Positions 1 to 7,300 of a DNA stretch of 15,335 nt are shown here, piece by piece (positions within the stretch are counted from its first letter, which is position 1; each line of letters opens with the position of its first letter). The DNA is from Christensenella sp034926635 (GTDB lineage Bacteria > Bacillota > Clostridia > Christensenellales > Christensenellaceae), in assembly GCA_034926635.1 (NCBI GenBank), contig JAYFQX010000033.1:1-15335 (forward strand), in the 5' to 3' direction. A program made the translations under genes and the position numbers. The notes under the pieces are model-generated. The model saw only the letters and a program-made list of their open reading frames with translations. It searched no databases and was not told where the DNA came from.

Positions 1-66
1 CGGCGGCGTAAGCCCCGGCAGCATCTGCGATTTCTTTCCTTTCGCCAAACGTTTTTCCCATTTCAC
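1..66 (-). CDS. module protein copy A, 5' end only (rest lies left of the window)
   Basis: Only the first 22 codons are inside the window, read from a GTG at 66. They match copies B and D almost exactly (KWEKRLAKGKKSQMLPGLTP), so this is a fifth member of the repeated N-terminal module family. The frame is also open upstream to an ATG at 117 (MRGDAENRV...), which would add 17 residues and read through the hairpin at 85-109. I prefer the GTG because copy D has an in-frame TGA between the two positions, so GTG is the only start shared by all the copies that keep this region. There is no strong ribosome binding site before either start. The C-terminal domain and partner gene cannot be seen. Confidence 0.7.
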   Translation of the reverse strand, partial: MKWEKRLAKGKKSQMLPGLTPP

Positions 67-229
67 AACTGTTTCTGCGCATACAAAAAGGACGCGGTTT
101 TCCGCGTCCCCTCGCATGATGGTATATAGGATATTCCTTGCCTTTTTTCTATACCATTCTCACAATATCATCATACCATGTTTTTCCTGTATTTTTTTGC
201 ACTATTCCTGTATCGTTTCTATACTTAAC
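67..229 (-). repeat. cassette boundary A (left type)
   Basis: This spacer between the RCC1-like gene and copy A has close relatives at the other boundaries. Near the hairpin it matches boundary B (an ATGGTATA / TATACCAT-like inverted pair around 119-166 and the run GGCAAGGAATATCC). Near the gene end it resembles the sequence after the second RCC1-like gene. A TGGTATAGA string on the minus strand near 155-165, shared with B, could be an extended -10 element. No convincing -35 box is present, so I do not call a promoter. Confidence 0.6.
85..109 (-). terminator. repeated GC-rich hairpin A with T tail
   Basis: On the minus strand GGACGCGG-AAAA-CCGCGTCC is a perfect 8-bp stem with a 4-base loop, followed by TTTTTG. 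This is a standard intrinsic terminator shape. It lies about 120 bases past the RCC1-like gene and only some 23 bases before the GTG of copy A. Transcripts from upstream must pass it to reach the module gene, so it could act as a terminator or an attenuator. Confidence 0.75.
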
Positions 230-1159
230 CTATTTTGTCCAGCCCTTGATCCCGCGCCAGAATAACGCCTCCGCAAACGGCAGCGCGTCAATTCCCCGTA
301 CTACTATCGTTCCATCGCTTTTCAGTCCCGCCGCCATATCGTCAAGCGCCGCGATTGCCACAATATCCGTCCAGTCCGATACCTTCGGCTGATCTTTCAC
401 ATGATCTGCGTCTACTGGCTTTGTCATCACTACCGTGCCGTCGCTCTTTAGCCCCAGCGTAAAACTCGCTGTCGAAACCACGTCTACAATGTCCGTCCAT
501 CCTTCTACATTGGTTTGTCCCAGCTTGGCTGTGCCTTCCACTACCACCGTGCCGTCTTTTTTGATCCCTTCTATTGTCGAAAACCCTCGAAACACCTGCG
601 CAATATCCGTCCAGTCCGCTATGCCTTCTACGTTTCCATTTTCTTCATTACTGACCGTTTCCACCGTGCCGTCACTTTTTAATCCTACAACTCTTCCTCT
701 ACTGTTCGCAGCAACTGCTTCGATCCCTGTCCAATTTTTAACCGAACTTCGATAAGCACCATGGGAATAATCCGACGCTTTCACCGTGCCGTCTTCCATC
801 AGCGCGATCGTGCAAAAGTCTCCTGTCGCTATCTGTTTGACATTTTTCCAATCCTCCACATCGCACTGCCCATTATCATTACCACCCGTTGCGACCACCG
901 TGCCGTCCTTCTTCAATCCTACCGTATGCTTACTTCCCGCCGCTACCTGCTTGATATCGCGCCAGTCCTCCACATCGCACTGCCCATAATCGTTGTTCCC
1001 GGCTGCTTTCACCGTGCCGTCGCCCTTCACCGCAACAAGGAACTCCAGCCCCATAGCGATTTTTCCCTGCGCGTTATCGTCCGGCTCGCCCTGCGGCGCA
1101 CACCCCCATAGCCCCAGCGCCAATATTACTGTCATGATAATACATACTATCCGTTTCAT
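230..1159 (-). CDS. RCC1-like repeat lipoprotein, copy 1
   Basis: A 309-aa lipoprotein. It has a short basic start (MKR), a hydrophobic stretch and the lipobox LWGC with the lipidated Cys at residue 20, so it should be anchored outside the cytoplasmic membrane. The rest is a series of RCC1-like beta-propeller repeats of about 38-40 residues. Each ends in a DGTV or DGTI turn (near residues 47, 85, 123, 163, 202, 240 and 282), and most carry W-x-x-I before it. RCC1-type propellers are generally protein-binding; no catalytic motif is visible. A GGGGAAAGAG ribosome binding site precedes the ATG. It starts 31 bases after the 138-aa lipoprotein and closes the cassette. It is nearly identical to copy 2 (9423-10349) at both ends but differs between about residues 113 and 225. 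The molecular role is unknown. Confidence 0.85.
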   Translation of the reverse strand: MKRIVCIIMTVILALGLWGCAPQGEPDDNAQGKIAMGLEFLVAVKGDGTVKAAGNNDYGQCDVEDWRDIKQVAAGSKHTVGLKKDGTVVATGGNDNGQCDVEDWKNVKQIATGDFCTIALMEDGTVKASDYSHGAYRSSVKNWTGIEAVAANSRGRVVGLKSDGTVETVSNEENGNVEGIADWTDIAQVFRGFSTIEGIKKDGTVVVEGTAKLGQTNVEGWTDIVDVVSTASFTLGLKSDGTVVMTKPVDADHVKDQPKVSDWTDIVAIAALDDMAAGLKSDGTIVVRGIDALPFAEALFWRGIKGWTK

Positions 1160-1190
1160 TTTACTCTTTCCCCGCTTCGATCCGACATAT

Positions 1191-1607
1191 TTATTCTACC
1201 CGCTTTAAATAAATTCCATAATGATAGTCAACTTTTCCAACACGGTAGTATCCTGATATACCTCTAATATACTCATAATTCTTATCGCCCGTATCCGTAT
1301 ATAACCGATATGCGACCCCCTCGTATTCTCCCCTTGCTTCTTCCTTAGGATACGGGGTTTGCCACAGATAGCCGATCTGGTTATCGTAATCCATCGCAAG
1401 CTGCGCTTCCCTTGGTAGCTCGGAAACAAGCTCATACGGCACGCCGTCGATCTCCACGGTCTCACCTTCGCTGTTATATTGATAGACCGGCAGACCGTTA
1501 TAGCTGTCCTTTCCCGCCAAATCCCATACTTCCCCATTGGTGCACGCCATACACAAGTATATGGCGCATACCATCAATATAAAAAATATCCCTATTTTAC
1601 GTTTCAT
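1191..1607 (-). CDS. small lipoprotein (138 aa), candidate partner of module copy B
   Basis: It opens with a signal peptide (MKRKIGIFFILMVCAIYLCM) ending in CMAC, so Cys22 is the likely lipidation site, though the -3 position is not the usual Leu. The remaining 116 residues are rich in Tyr and acidic residues; I recognise no family. The ATG overlaps the stop of module copy B (ATGA), with GAGGAGG upstream, so the two were translationally coupled before B was damaged. The stretch TN-x-x-V-W...NGLPVY (about residues 23-42) recurs in the remnant at 4232-4040, so this lipoprotein had at least one paralogue next to another module gene. The position directly after an effector-like gene and the surface location fit an immunity protein, but that is an inference. 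Confidence 0.75.
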   Translation of the reverse strand: MKRKIGIFFILMVCAIYLCMACTNGEVWDLAGKDSYNGLPVYQYNSEGETVEIDGVPYELVSELPREAQLAMDYDNQIGYLWQTPYPKEEARGEYEGVAYRLYTDTGDKNYEYIRGISGYYRVGKVDYHYGIYLKRVE

Positions 1608-1974
1608 TGCCGTTCCTCCTCATTGACCGATAATCCATAAGCCGAAATCAGCCACCCTTTTTTAGTAGCAATAAAATCATGTACGGTCGGGTATGCTATC
1701 GCGCCTGTCGTCCTGATGCCGTTTCATGCCCGCCGGCAGCCCCGCCGCGTATTGCTCTGTACAGCCGCCAAATTTAACCCGCCAGGATAGTTATATGCAG
1801 AAGCGCCGAAATTTATTCCATTTTTTGTCATTTTTTCTGGATTATTTTTATTATACAACATCTCCGTGCCGTTTAGGGTACTTCCCCCCCCATAATATTT
1901 TCCGCCGTGCTCGGCGTAAGCCCCGGCAGCATCTGCGATTTCTTTCCTTTCGCCAATCGTTTTTCCCATTTCAC
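1604..1974 (-). pseudogene. module protein copy B, broken by two frameshifts
   Basis: From GTG 1974 it reads as copies A and D through AENIMGG. A run of eight G (plus-strand C run 1884-1891) then puts two extra bases in the path and the frame stops soon after. The module resumes in another frame as GSTLNGTEMLYNKNNPEKMT and GINFGASAYNY. A second two-base gain follows at NLAAVQ, relative to NLAAAQQYAAGLP in copy E. A third frame then gives a plausible tail (YPTVHDFIATKKGWLISAYG...) whose TGA overlaps the ATG of the 138-aa lipoprotein. The original protein was probably about 125 residues with a short C-terminal part unlike copy E. As written it is a pseudogene. The ATG at 1961 happens to be in frame with the middle section, so a hybrid 81-aa product is possible. 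Confidence 0.75.
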
Positions 1975-2154
1975 AACTGTTTCTGCATATACAAAAAGGA
2001 CGCGGTTTTCCGCATCCCCTCGCATGATAGTATATAGGATATTCCTTGCCTTTTTCTATACCATTCTCACAATATCATTCTATCATGTTTTCTCAGTATT
2101 TTTCCGTACTGTTACTGCACTATTCCTGTACGCAACCTATTGCGTCACCCGCGC
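1975..2154 (-). repeat. cassette boundary B (left type)
   Basis: It shares the hairpin and the flanking ATATCCTATATA-type sequence with boundary A. The part next to the membrane protein gene (about 2060-2154, including CAGGAATAGTGCAGTAACAG on the minus strand) matches boundary E. The boundary is therefore a mosaic: its hairpin side follows the block it lies in, and its gene side follows the gene that precedes it. Confidence 0.6.
1993..2017 (-). terminator. repeated GC-rich hairpin B with T tail
   Basis: Minus-strand GGATGCGG-AAAA-CCGCGTCC followed by TTTTTG. Compared with hairpins A and E, one stem base has changed C to T, which leaves a U-G pair. The stem therefore survives the substitution. 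It lies between the 265-aa-frame membrane protein gene and module copy B. Confidence 0.75.
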
Positions 2155-2931
2155 TCACAGCTTGTTTTTCCTGACCCACTCGCGCACGCCCATTTTGACC
2201 TTCTTCGCCGTGCGCTGCGGCTTGCGCTCCTTGGTATATTCGCCCAAATCCCGCGGCTCGCCTGTGTCCGAGCAGACCGTGCGTTTTCCCGGTGCTGTCC
2301 CTACCCACAAAAGTAAAAACAGCGCAATCCATACGCAAGCCCGGATCGCCGCTTCCTGCCCGCGAATGTCGATCCCCGCATTCCATACATATTCGGAATA
2401 TGTAATGCCGCCGTCCACCGTCGACACGCTAACATAAACGATAAGCCCAGAAATACAGACGGCAGCTCCCACGATCGCCGCGATCCACAAGCCCTTCTGC
2501 GGCTTCCTGCGCGGTTTTTGCGGCTTCCTGCCGTCCAGTAGAAAAAACATCGCCAAAAATACTATGATCCATATCAAAATACCGTAAACGCTCTGCACCG
2601 CGGAAGCGTCCAAAAACCAATTTTCGTCCGTCACGACGGCGGATAACAAAAAGAAAAGCACCACAGCGTGCAGCCCCACGCCAATGCCAACCGCCGCCGC
2701 GCTTTGCAAATGCCAACCCTTAAAGCTCCCGCGTACCGCCCAGCGGTACAGCCACGTCAACGCATAAAAGCCAACAATGTCGCAAAGGATCATCTGCCAC
2801 CACCCCGTAAACAGGACAAAACCGCCGGGATGCGTTACCGAAGGCTGCGGCAGCGCAAACGACACGACCAAAAACAGCGCCGCCACCGCCGCCAGTTTTC
2901 CTAAAATCGCTAATTTCTTTTGATTTTTCAT
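2155..2931 (-). CDS. multi-pass membrane protein, paralogue of the gene at 13055-13915
   Basis: About 258 residues from the ATG at 2931, chosen because GGTGGAG lies 9 bases before it. An upstream ATG at 2952 would add seven residues. About five hydrophobic spans are visible, with a basic cytoplasm-like tail. Two stretches are almost the same as in the 304-aa-frame paralogue: FYALTWLYRW...GWHLQSAAAVG in the N-terminal half and LLLWVGTAPGKRT...EPRDLGEYTKE...VREWVRKNKL at the C-terminus. The middle, including a predicted extracellular loop (TVDGGITYSEYVW), differs completely. I recognise no family. Like its paralogue it is the last gene before a hairpin/module boundary, and it follows variable membrane-located genes. 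Confidence 0.75.
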   Translation of the reverse strand: MKNQKKLAILGKLAAVAALFLVVSFALPQPSVTHPGGFVLFTGWWQMILCDIVGFYALTWLYRWAVRGSFKGWHLQSAAAVGIGVGLHAVVLFFLLSAVVTDENWFLDASAVQSVYGILIWIIVFLAMFFLLDGRKPQKPRRKPQKGLWIAAIVGAAVCISGLIVYVSVSTVDGGITYSEYVWNAGIDIRGQEAAIRACVWIALFLLLWVGTAPGKRTVCSDTGEPRDLGEYTKERKPQRTAKKVKMGVREWVRKNKL

Positions 2932-3005
2932 CTGATCCATCTCCACCATCATTTTTTAATCTCTTTATTTTTTCATCCTTTTATTTTATTTCCCCATAAC
3001 ATTTT

Positions 3006-3467
3006 TCAACCGCCATAGCTCCCGGCGATGATCGCAACCAAAATGATTGCAGCGAGGATCATACAAGTCAGCACACCGGCGGAAAGCGATTGCTTCCGCT
3101 TACCGCAAAGCGCCACATCAATGATACAGAGTGTAAGAGAAATGATCATACACGAAACAAACAGATAATCACCATTCAGCATCCCCCGCGTCGACCAAAA
3201 CATCAAACCGGCAAGCGGCAACAAATACGCGCAAAGCCTGCGTAACCAAAGCTTCCATGTCCCATGCGTTCTGCCGCTCCGCAGCCAGCAATAAACCGTC
3301 CCCAGTACGATCGCCGCCATTTCTATAGCGATCCAGATAACAAGTCCCGCCGCGTCATAATAGAAAACCGTGTGATATAACAACGATTGTATTGCTGTTG
3401 CGATAAAAAATCCCCCGGCGCCCAAAATAATCGCCAGCCATTTCAAGCTAATGAAATATTTACCCAT
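3006..3467 (-). CDS. small four-span membrane protein (153 aa)
   Basis: It has four clear hydrophobic segments (about residues 8-27, 37-60, 78-95 and 99-118, with a further strong one at 130-150 that may replace a weaker one) and a basic loop around RSGRTHGTWKLWLRR. I see no catalytic motif and recognise no family. The start is ATG 3467, just 10 bases after the stop of module copy C, with GAGAGGGA as ribosome binding site, so it was cotranscribed with C. An integral membrane protein directly after an effector-like gene is a candidate immunity protein, by the same logic as the 138-aa lipoprotein and the 462-aa protein. That is an inference. Confidence 0.7.
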   Translation of the reverse strand: MGKYFISLKWLAIILGAGGFFIATAIQSLLYHTVFYYDAAGLVIWIAIEMAAIVLGTVYCWLRSGRTHGTWKLWLRRLCAYLLPLAGLMFWSTRGMLNGDYLFVSCMIISLTLCIIDVALCGKRKQSLSAGVLTCMILAAIILVAIIAGSYGG

Positions 3468-3477
3468 TGAATCCCTC

Positions 3478-4232
3478 TCATTCCGGATACTTCCATTCTA
3501 ATACCCACATACCATTTTTGTCTTGCGTGGGCGTCCCATAGAAAATGCCGTCTGGGTTCTCATGCTTAATAACACCTTCAATTCTTCCAGCTTTTTTATC
3601 AGATGCTTCACAGCCATATGCCCAATCTGTTTTCCTATCATATTTTATTCCGAAAAAAGCCAAAACTACCCGCCGAGAAATAGTTTTCAGTATCACGGCC
3701 TGATGAAATATTTTCTTTTTGTGTAAATTTCAAAATATCATAAGCTTCTTCTATCGTTAATTGTCCCTCCTGTTTGAGGCTCTTAATATTACCGATATCA
3801 GTCTCATATAGTAACTTATTATTTTGCCCCTTATCATAGTTATATGCAAAAACGCCTAAATCTATTCCATTTTTCGTCATTTTGTTTGGATTATTTTTAT
3901 TATACAACATCCCCGCGTCATTTGTGGTACTTCCGCCCATAATATTTTCCGCCGCGCTCGGCGGCGTAAGCCCCGGCAGCACCTGTGGCTTTTGGATGCT
4001 TCCATCGTCCCTGCTCCGGCTACCAACTTTTCGGGATCCACCATCTTTCCCCTGCGGATAACTTTCTCTTCGCAGCAACGTTTTTTTGATATAACAAAAA
4101 ACTCCCGATGCTTCTTTTTCATACACTGGGAGACCGTTTTTTCCACTCTTATCATTTTTCCAAATCACGTTTTGGTTTGTGCCCGCACAAATACCGAAAT
4201 CCGCCGTGCAAAGCAGCAAAAATTGTTTTCAT
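3478..4232 (-). pseudogene. chimera: lipoprotein remnant fused to module copy C, frameshifted
   Basis: Three pieces are visible. (1) From ATG 4232 a lipoprotein-like start is out of frame by one T in the T5 run at 4218-4222. Deleting one T gives MKTILLLCTADFGICAGTN, followed by NGLPVY as in the 138-aa lipoprotein. (2) From about 3982 the conserved module appears without its first 13 residues (QVLPGLTPPSAAENIMGGST, then LYNKNNPNKMTKNGID), in frame with the remnant. (3) A C-terminal part unlike copies B, D and E (TIEEAYDILKFTQKEN) reaches a T6 run at 3653-3658, beyond which the natural-looking continuation (FFGIKYDRKTDWAYG...WVLEWKYPE, stop 3478) is one base out of frame. The layout suggests a deletion that joined a lipoprotein gene to the next cassette's module, then decay. 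A 193-aa product from TTG 4219 remains possible. Confidence 0.7.
3836..3985 (-). repeat. module repeat, copy C (internal part only)
   Basis: About 150 bases are closely similar to the corresponding part of copies B, D and E, from the LPGLTPP codons through AYNY. The first 13 codons, the hairpin and the boundary sequence are missing. The homology is at DNA level, so it could serve as a substrate for recombination with the other copies. Confidence 0.7.
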
Positions 4233-4259
4233 ACCAAAGCCTGCGCCGCGTACGGCTTT

Positions 4260-5285
4260 TTATACCTCCAAAGGCTGCTTCTGAAAATCCTTTTGCGTCT
4301 CCCCCAAAAAAGCCACCGCTTCCTCAAAGGTTTCCTGCGCATACTTGTCCGCCATATGAAACTGGTATTCATGCCCCAAAATTTTGTCCTTCCGGGGATA
4401 ATAGACCGCTCGTACAGGCACGCCCAGCCTCTGCAGCTCGCTTTCCAGCCGCTCCATATGGTCGCCGAACGATACCGTGTTCCCATCTGTCAAAAACGCA
4501 GGAGGAAACCGATCGGTCAGCTTTCCAAAAATATCGTTTTGCTGAGCTTCTTTCGTATCCGCCCAGTTTTTTGCACCAATATACGCCCAAGCCGCACGCT
4601 CCAGCATAAATCCGACGATCGGCGTGGTAATGTCTTCCAATTTACGCAGATTATATGGCCCGCAATAAAGCAGTGTTCCGCGTATCGGCGTTTGCACAAC
4701 GGGTTTGATCCCCGTTTTCCGTGCAAAATCTTCGTTTGTCTGGATATTCAAAAACACGGATAAAATCTGTGCGCCCGCAGAATCCCCGCCAAAATATACG
4801 TTTTCCATATCCAATCCATAAAACTCGGCATGACGCTGAAAAAAGCGGTATACCTCACCCACCTGGATCACCTGTGCCGGATAATGCGTTTCCGGCGACA
4901 GCGCATAATTAAAATTCACCACGGCAAAGCCCTTGTCCGCAAGGCATACGCAATAAGATTCGGTTTCCTGTTTATCTCCGCCAACATAAGCGCCCCCATG
5001 CATCCAGAAGATCACCGGTAGTTTTTTTCGGCGTTCCTTTTTAGGGCGGATCAAATCCGCAATGCCGTTCTCGTAAGCACTGCCATAGTCAATATCGCGT
5101 ATCACTTTTATGCGCTTACGGATCTCTTCGTAATTCTTTGGGCGGCTGTATTCCCCCTGCTCAAAAAGCTTACGTAAATACCACGCTGTCGGCTCTGGGG
5201 ACGCAAAACAAAAAATACCGAACCACACAAGCGCGCCCGCGACAACCATCATGATTTTATTCAGTTTTCTTATGATGCTTTTCAT
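4260..5285 (-). CDS. alpha/beta-hydrolase esterase, membrane-anchored (341 aa)
   Basis: A carboxylesterase/lipase-like enzyme of the hormone-sensitive-lipase-related group. HGGAY at residues 96-100 is the oxyanion-hole motif. GDSAG at 167-171 holds the nucleophile Ser169. His305 in GHEYQF is the likely base, and Asp267 or Asp275 the likely acid. The N-terminus has a basic start and one hydrophobic span (about residues 11-28) without a lipobox, so it is probably membrane-anchored with the catalytic domain outside. The substrate cannot be told; such enzymes hydrolyse short acyl esters. The start ATG 5285 has AAAAGGGG upstream and its own promoter (5312-5317). It belongs to the central block of unrelated genes and is followed 28 bases later by the module-C chimera. 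The full family length and intact residues suggest it is functional. Confidence 0.85.
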   Translation of the reverse strand: MKSIIRKLNKIMMVVAGALVWFGIFCFASPEPTAWYLRKLFEQGEYSRPKNYEEIRKRIKVIRDIDYGSAYENGIADLIRPKKERRKKLPVIFWMHGGAYVGGDKQETESYCVCLADKGFAVVNFNYALSPETHYPAQVIQVGEVYRFFQRHAEFYGLDMENVYFGGDSAGAQILSVFLNIQTNEDFARKTGIKPVVQTPIRGTLLYCGPYNLRKLEDITTPIVGFMLERAAWAYIGAKNWADTKEAQQNDIFGKLTDRFPPAFLTDGNTVSFGDHMERLESELQRLGVPVRAVYYPRKDKILGHEYQFHMADKYAQETFEEAVAFLGETQKDFQKQPLEV

Positions 5286-5311
5286 AATGCGGAACCCCTT
5301 TTATCTAATAT

Positions 5312-5340
5312 ATTATACCCAAAGCCGCAACATTTTACCA
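5312..5340 (-). promoter_or_regulatory. probable promoter of the esterase gene
   Basis: A perfect TATAAT (-10) on the minus strand at 5317-5312 lies 27 bases before the esterase ATG, leaving a leader of about 20 bases that contains the AAAAGGGG ribosome binding site. The sequence 17 bases upstream (TGGTAA) is a poor -35 box with 3 of 6 matches. Confidence 0.5.
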
Positions 5341-5412
5341 TGGTATATCTTGCTGTATTACAGACTTTTTTTGCCATATCTATTATATTTTGCAATAAAA
5401 AAACAATAGGCT

Positions 5413-6780
5413 TCACCTCCCAAAATGCAAAAATGCTTCCACCTCTTTTTGATATCGTGCCTCGCGCCATCCTTGCGTTTGCACTGCCCCCTCTTTTGGC
5501 GGTGCTGGGATGGGTCTGCCCGCCACAAAATACCGAAGCGCATCCGGCGCATGCGTTAATTCGTGCGGCTGCGTTGCGCAGTCATTTTGATTCTTTTCGT
5601 CATATTGAATAGCAGGCAGCGTGCGAATGAGGTTTGTACATCCTTCAAAGATCCGCAGGTGCGCCGTTTCCCTGCCTTGTTCGTCCCGATACGGCCGCAG
5701 CCACTCCCGCAGGTTCAGCCATCCCTGCACGCGGTCATTTTTTGCACGTACAAGGTATACGCCCTGCTCCGAAAAGATCTCAGCGGTGCTTTTGCCCGTA
5801 TCGCTGTGACGATTCCATAGATCGGGCGGTGCATAATACGCAAAAACATCTTCCTTTGTCATTTCCCGGATACGTCTCGCCGCCTGCGATACAATAAGCC
5901 CACTTTCATAAAGCTCACGATATACCACCGCATTCTCGTGCTCATCCACCGCGATCCAGTAACACGCCAGCATATCCATGCCATAATCAAGCGCCGCATA
6001 CCGCCGCCAGTTCCCGGGGATGGAGAAAGGCTTCACCACATGGATCTTACGCCGAAACTCTGCAAAATACTGCCCCTCAAAAATATCCCAGTCGCCTTCC
6101 AGCATGGCTTTGCGCCGATTTTCCGGCAGATTTTCCAGCGTGCGCACATAATCGGGAGAATGCTTCATCAAATAATCGTTTTCATAAACAAGCGACTGAA
6201 TAAAAGCATAATCCTCCGGGCGTTCGCTGTTGCGGTATACCTTATCAATAAAAAGCCGCTTTACCCACGTATGCCCCACGCCGCCCGGATTGCAGGTAAG
6301 ATACATCCGCGGAGAAAACTGCTGTGTACATAACCCGGACGAACGGTTGCTTTCTGTCAGTGTCTGAAACTGAAACTCCGTAAACTGCGTCGCCTCTTCC
6401 ATAAAAATTACGTCGTATGCCTGCCCCTGATACTGCAGCACATCGTGTTCGCTGTCGCAATAGCCAAGCCGCAGCCTGCTGCCATTGGGAAAAATAAATT
6501 CCCGTGCGCTCTGCCGATATTTCGCCACGCCCCGCAGCATCTTCAAAAGCGCTGTTACGTGGTTTTCCCGTAGCTCGGGGAGTGTGCGCCGCAGCAACAA
6601 AATCTGTAAGCCTGCATAATTCAGCGCGAGCAGCACCGCTTTCACTCGGGCAGCCCAGCTTTTCCCGCCGCCTCGTGCCCCGCCATACGCCACATACCGC
6701 GCCTGTGTTTCAAAAAACTTCTGTTGTTTGGGGTACGGCTGCTCCAGCTTCACCGTGCCGCCGTGTTCTATTCTGCCCAT
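5413..6780 (-). CDS. phage terminase large subunit (455 aa)
   Basis: The packaging ATPase/nuclease of tailed phages, of the type with an N-terminal P-loop ATPase and a C-terminal RNase H-like nuclease. The Walker A motif is GGARGGGKS (residues 33-41). The Walker B/catalytic acid is in VIFMEEA (124-130) and the coupling motif in TCNPGG (162-167). The nuclease half begins with AALDYG (Asp265) and has another conserved-looking Asp at HAPDALRY (Asp413). Length and motifs are complete. The ATG overlaps the end of the small-subunit gene by 13 bases with AAGG upstream, so the two are coupled. No portal, protease or capsid gene follows; an esterase with its own promoter does. It is therefore either a remnant of a prophage or a retained terminase pair. 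Confidence 0.9.
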   Translation of the reverse strand: MGRIEHGGTVKLEQPYPKQQKFFETQARYVAYGGARGGGKSWAARVKAVLLALNYAGLQILLLRRTLPELRENHVTALLKMLRGVAKYRQSAREFIFPNGSRLRLGYCDSEHDVLQYQGQAYDVIFMEEATQFTEFQFQTLTESNRSSGLCTQQFSPRMYLTCNPGGVGHTWVKRLFIDKVYRNSERPEDYAFIQSLVYENDYLMKHSPDYVRTLENLPENRRKAMLEGDWDIFEGQYFAEFRRKIHVVKPFSIPGNWRRYAALDYGMDMLACYWIAVDEHENAVVYRELYESGLIVSQAARRIREMTKEDVFAYYAPPDLWNRHSDTGKSTAEIFSEQGVYLVRAKNDRVQGWLNLREWLRPYRDEQGRETAHLRIFEGCTNLIRTLPAIQYDEKNQNDCATQPHELTHAPDALRYFVAGRPIPAPPKEGAVQTQGWREARYQKEVEAFLHFGR

Positions 6781-7088
6781 TCCTTCACCTTACCTTTCAG
6801 CTCCACACAGATCCTGCTATCCTCAGGCGCATCGTCCTTCACGCCCTCCAGCATCCGGAAATACTTTGCCAAAAACTCCGCTGCCTTTGTCCGGTCGGCG
6901 ACCTTTACCGGCTGACGCAAAACCCGTTCTTCCCCGGTCTGCGGATCCGCCTCGATCTTTTCCTCCCATACGTCGCCGTGCATCAGCGCCGTAAAATACG
7001 CAAGCACTTCTTTTGTCTGCGCAACTTCTTTGCAGCGCTCTTTTTCCTTTGACTGTTTTTTACGTCCATTGTTAACCTCTTTTTCCAT
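6768..7088 (-). CDS. terminase small subunit, shortened (106 aa)
   Basis: The core KEVLAYFTALMHGDV followed by VKVADRTKAAEFLAKYFRML matches the C-terminal half of the Terminase_2 small-subunit family (the part that follows the DNA-binding domain and contributes to oligomerisation). The usual N-terminal helix-turn-helix of about 50 residues (the 'F..eYl.d.Na..Aa.rAGYs' region) is absent; a short, very basic stretch (NNGRKKQSKEKERCKE) takes its place. Family members are usually 140-180 residues long. The ATG has an excellent AGGAGG ribosome binding site and the gene overlaps the large subunit by 13 bases. The family call rests on the C-terminal pattern and on the neighbouring gene. Confidence 0.75.
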   Translation of the reverse strand: MEKEVNNGRKKQSKEKERCKEVAQTKEVLAYFTALMHGDVWEEKIEADPQTGEERVLRQPVKVADRTKAAEFLAKYFRMLEGVKDDAPEDSRICVELKGKVKEWAE

Positions 7089-7115
7089 TGTTTCCTCCTG
7101 CCTTTTTTTCGTTTT

Positions 7116-7202
7116 TTATCCAAACAAAAAACGCGGTTCTCCGCGTTCTCTTCTTGCCTGCTCTATGAATATCTCGCCATCCTGTTTTCGCAGTGAAGGC
7201 AT
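7116..7202 (-). CDS. possible 28-aa ORF, uncertain
   Basis: ATG 7202 opens a short frame, MPSLRKQDGEIFIEQARRER and eight more residues ending FLFG. The composition looks protein-like. It has no good ribosome binding site and runs through the terminator-like hairpin at 7126-7147. It could be a remnant of a gene once located between the acidic protein and the terminase. The stretch 7089-7354 otherwise holds only the two hairpins. Confidence 0.2.
   Translation of the reverse strand: MPSLRKQDGEIFIEQARRERGEPRFLFG
7126..7147 (-). terminator. intrinsic terminator upstream of the terminase pair
   Basis: Minus-strand AACGCGG-AGAA-CCGCGTT runs directly into a T tract (a 7-bp stem with a 4-base loop). 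The stem core ACGCGG/CCGCGT is the same as in the cassette hairpins. It lies 38 bases before the terminase small-subunit ATG. Confidence 0.65.
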
Positions 7203-7300
7203 TGCCCGCGCCTATACACCCGTTTTCTATGCTGCTTCCTTTCAAAACCGCTTCAAACTCGCGCTTTTCAAATCACATATTTTCTTCCTCCATACAAAAC

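Larger units (their letters stand above)
1..2931 (-). repeat. left copy of a diverged segmental duplication
   Basis: In transcription order it contains the membrane paralogue, boundary, module B, a 138-aa lipoprotein, RCC1-like copy 1, boundary and module A. The right copy (9085-13915) has the same order with module E, a 462-aa protein, RCC1-like copy 2 and module D. The homologous parts are the ends of the membrane gene, the boundary plus module, and the RCC1-like gene. The module C-terminus and the next gene are not homologous. Confidence 0.7.

Noticed and set aside
138..1208. Open frames on the plus strand across the RCC1-like gene (also 9628-10301), rich in repeated VPS-F motifs
   Set aside because: They are antisense reflections of the DGTV repeat codons. 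They lack ribosome binding sites, and the minus-strand reading has a lipobox and clear repeats.
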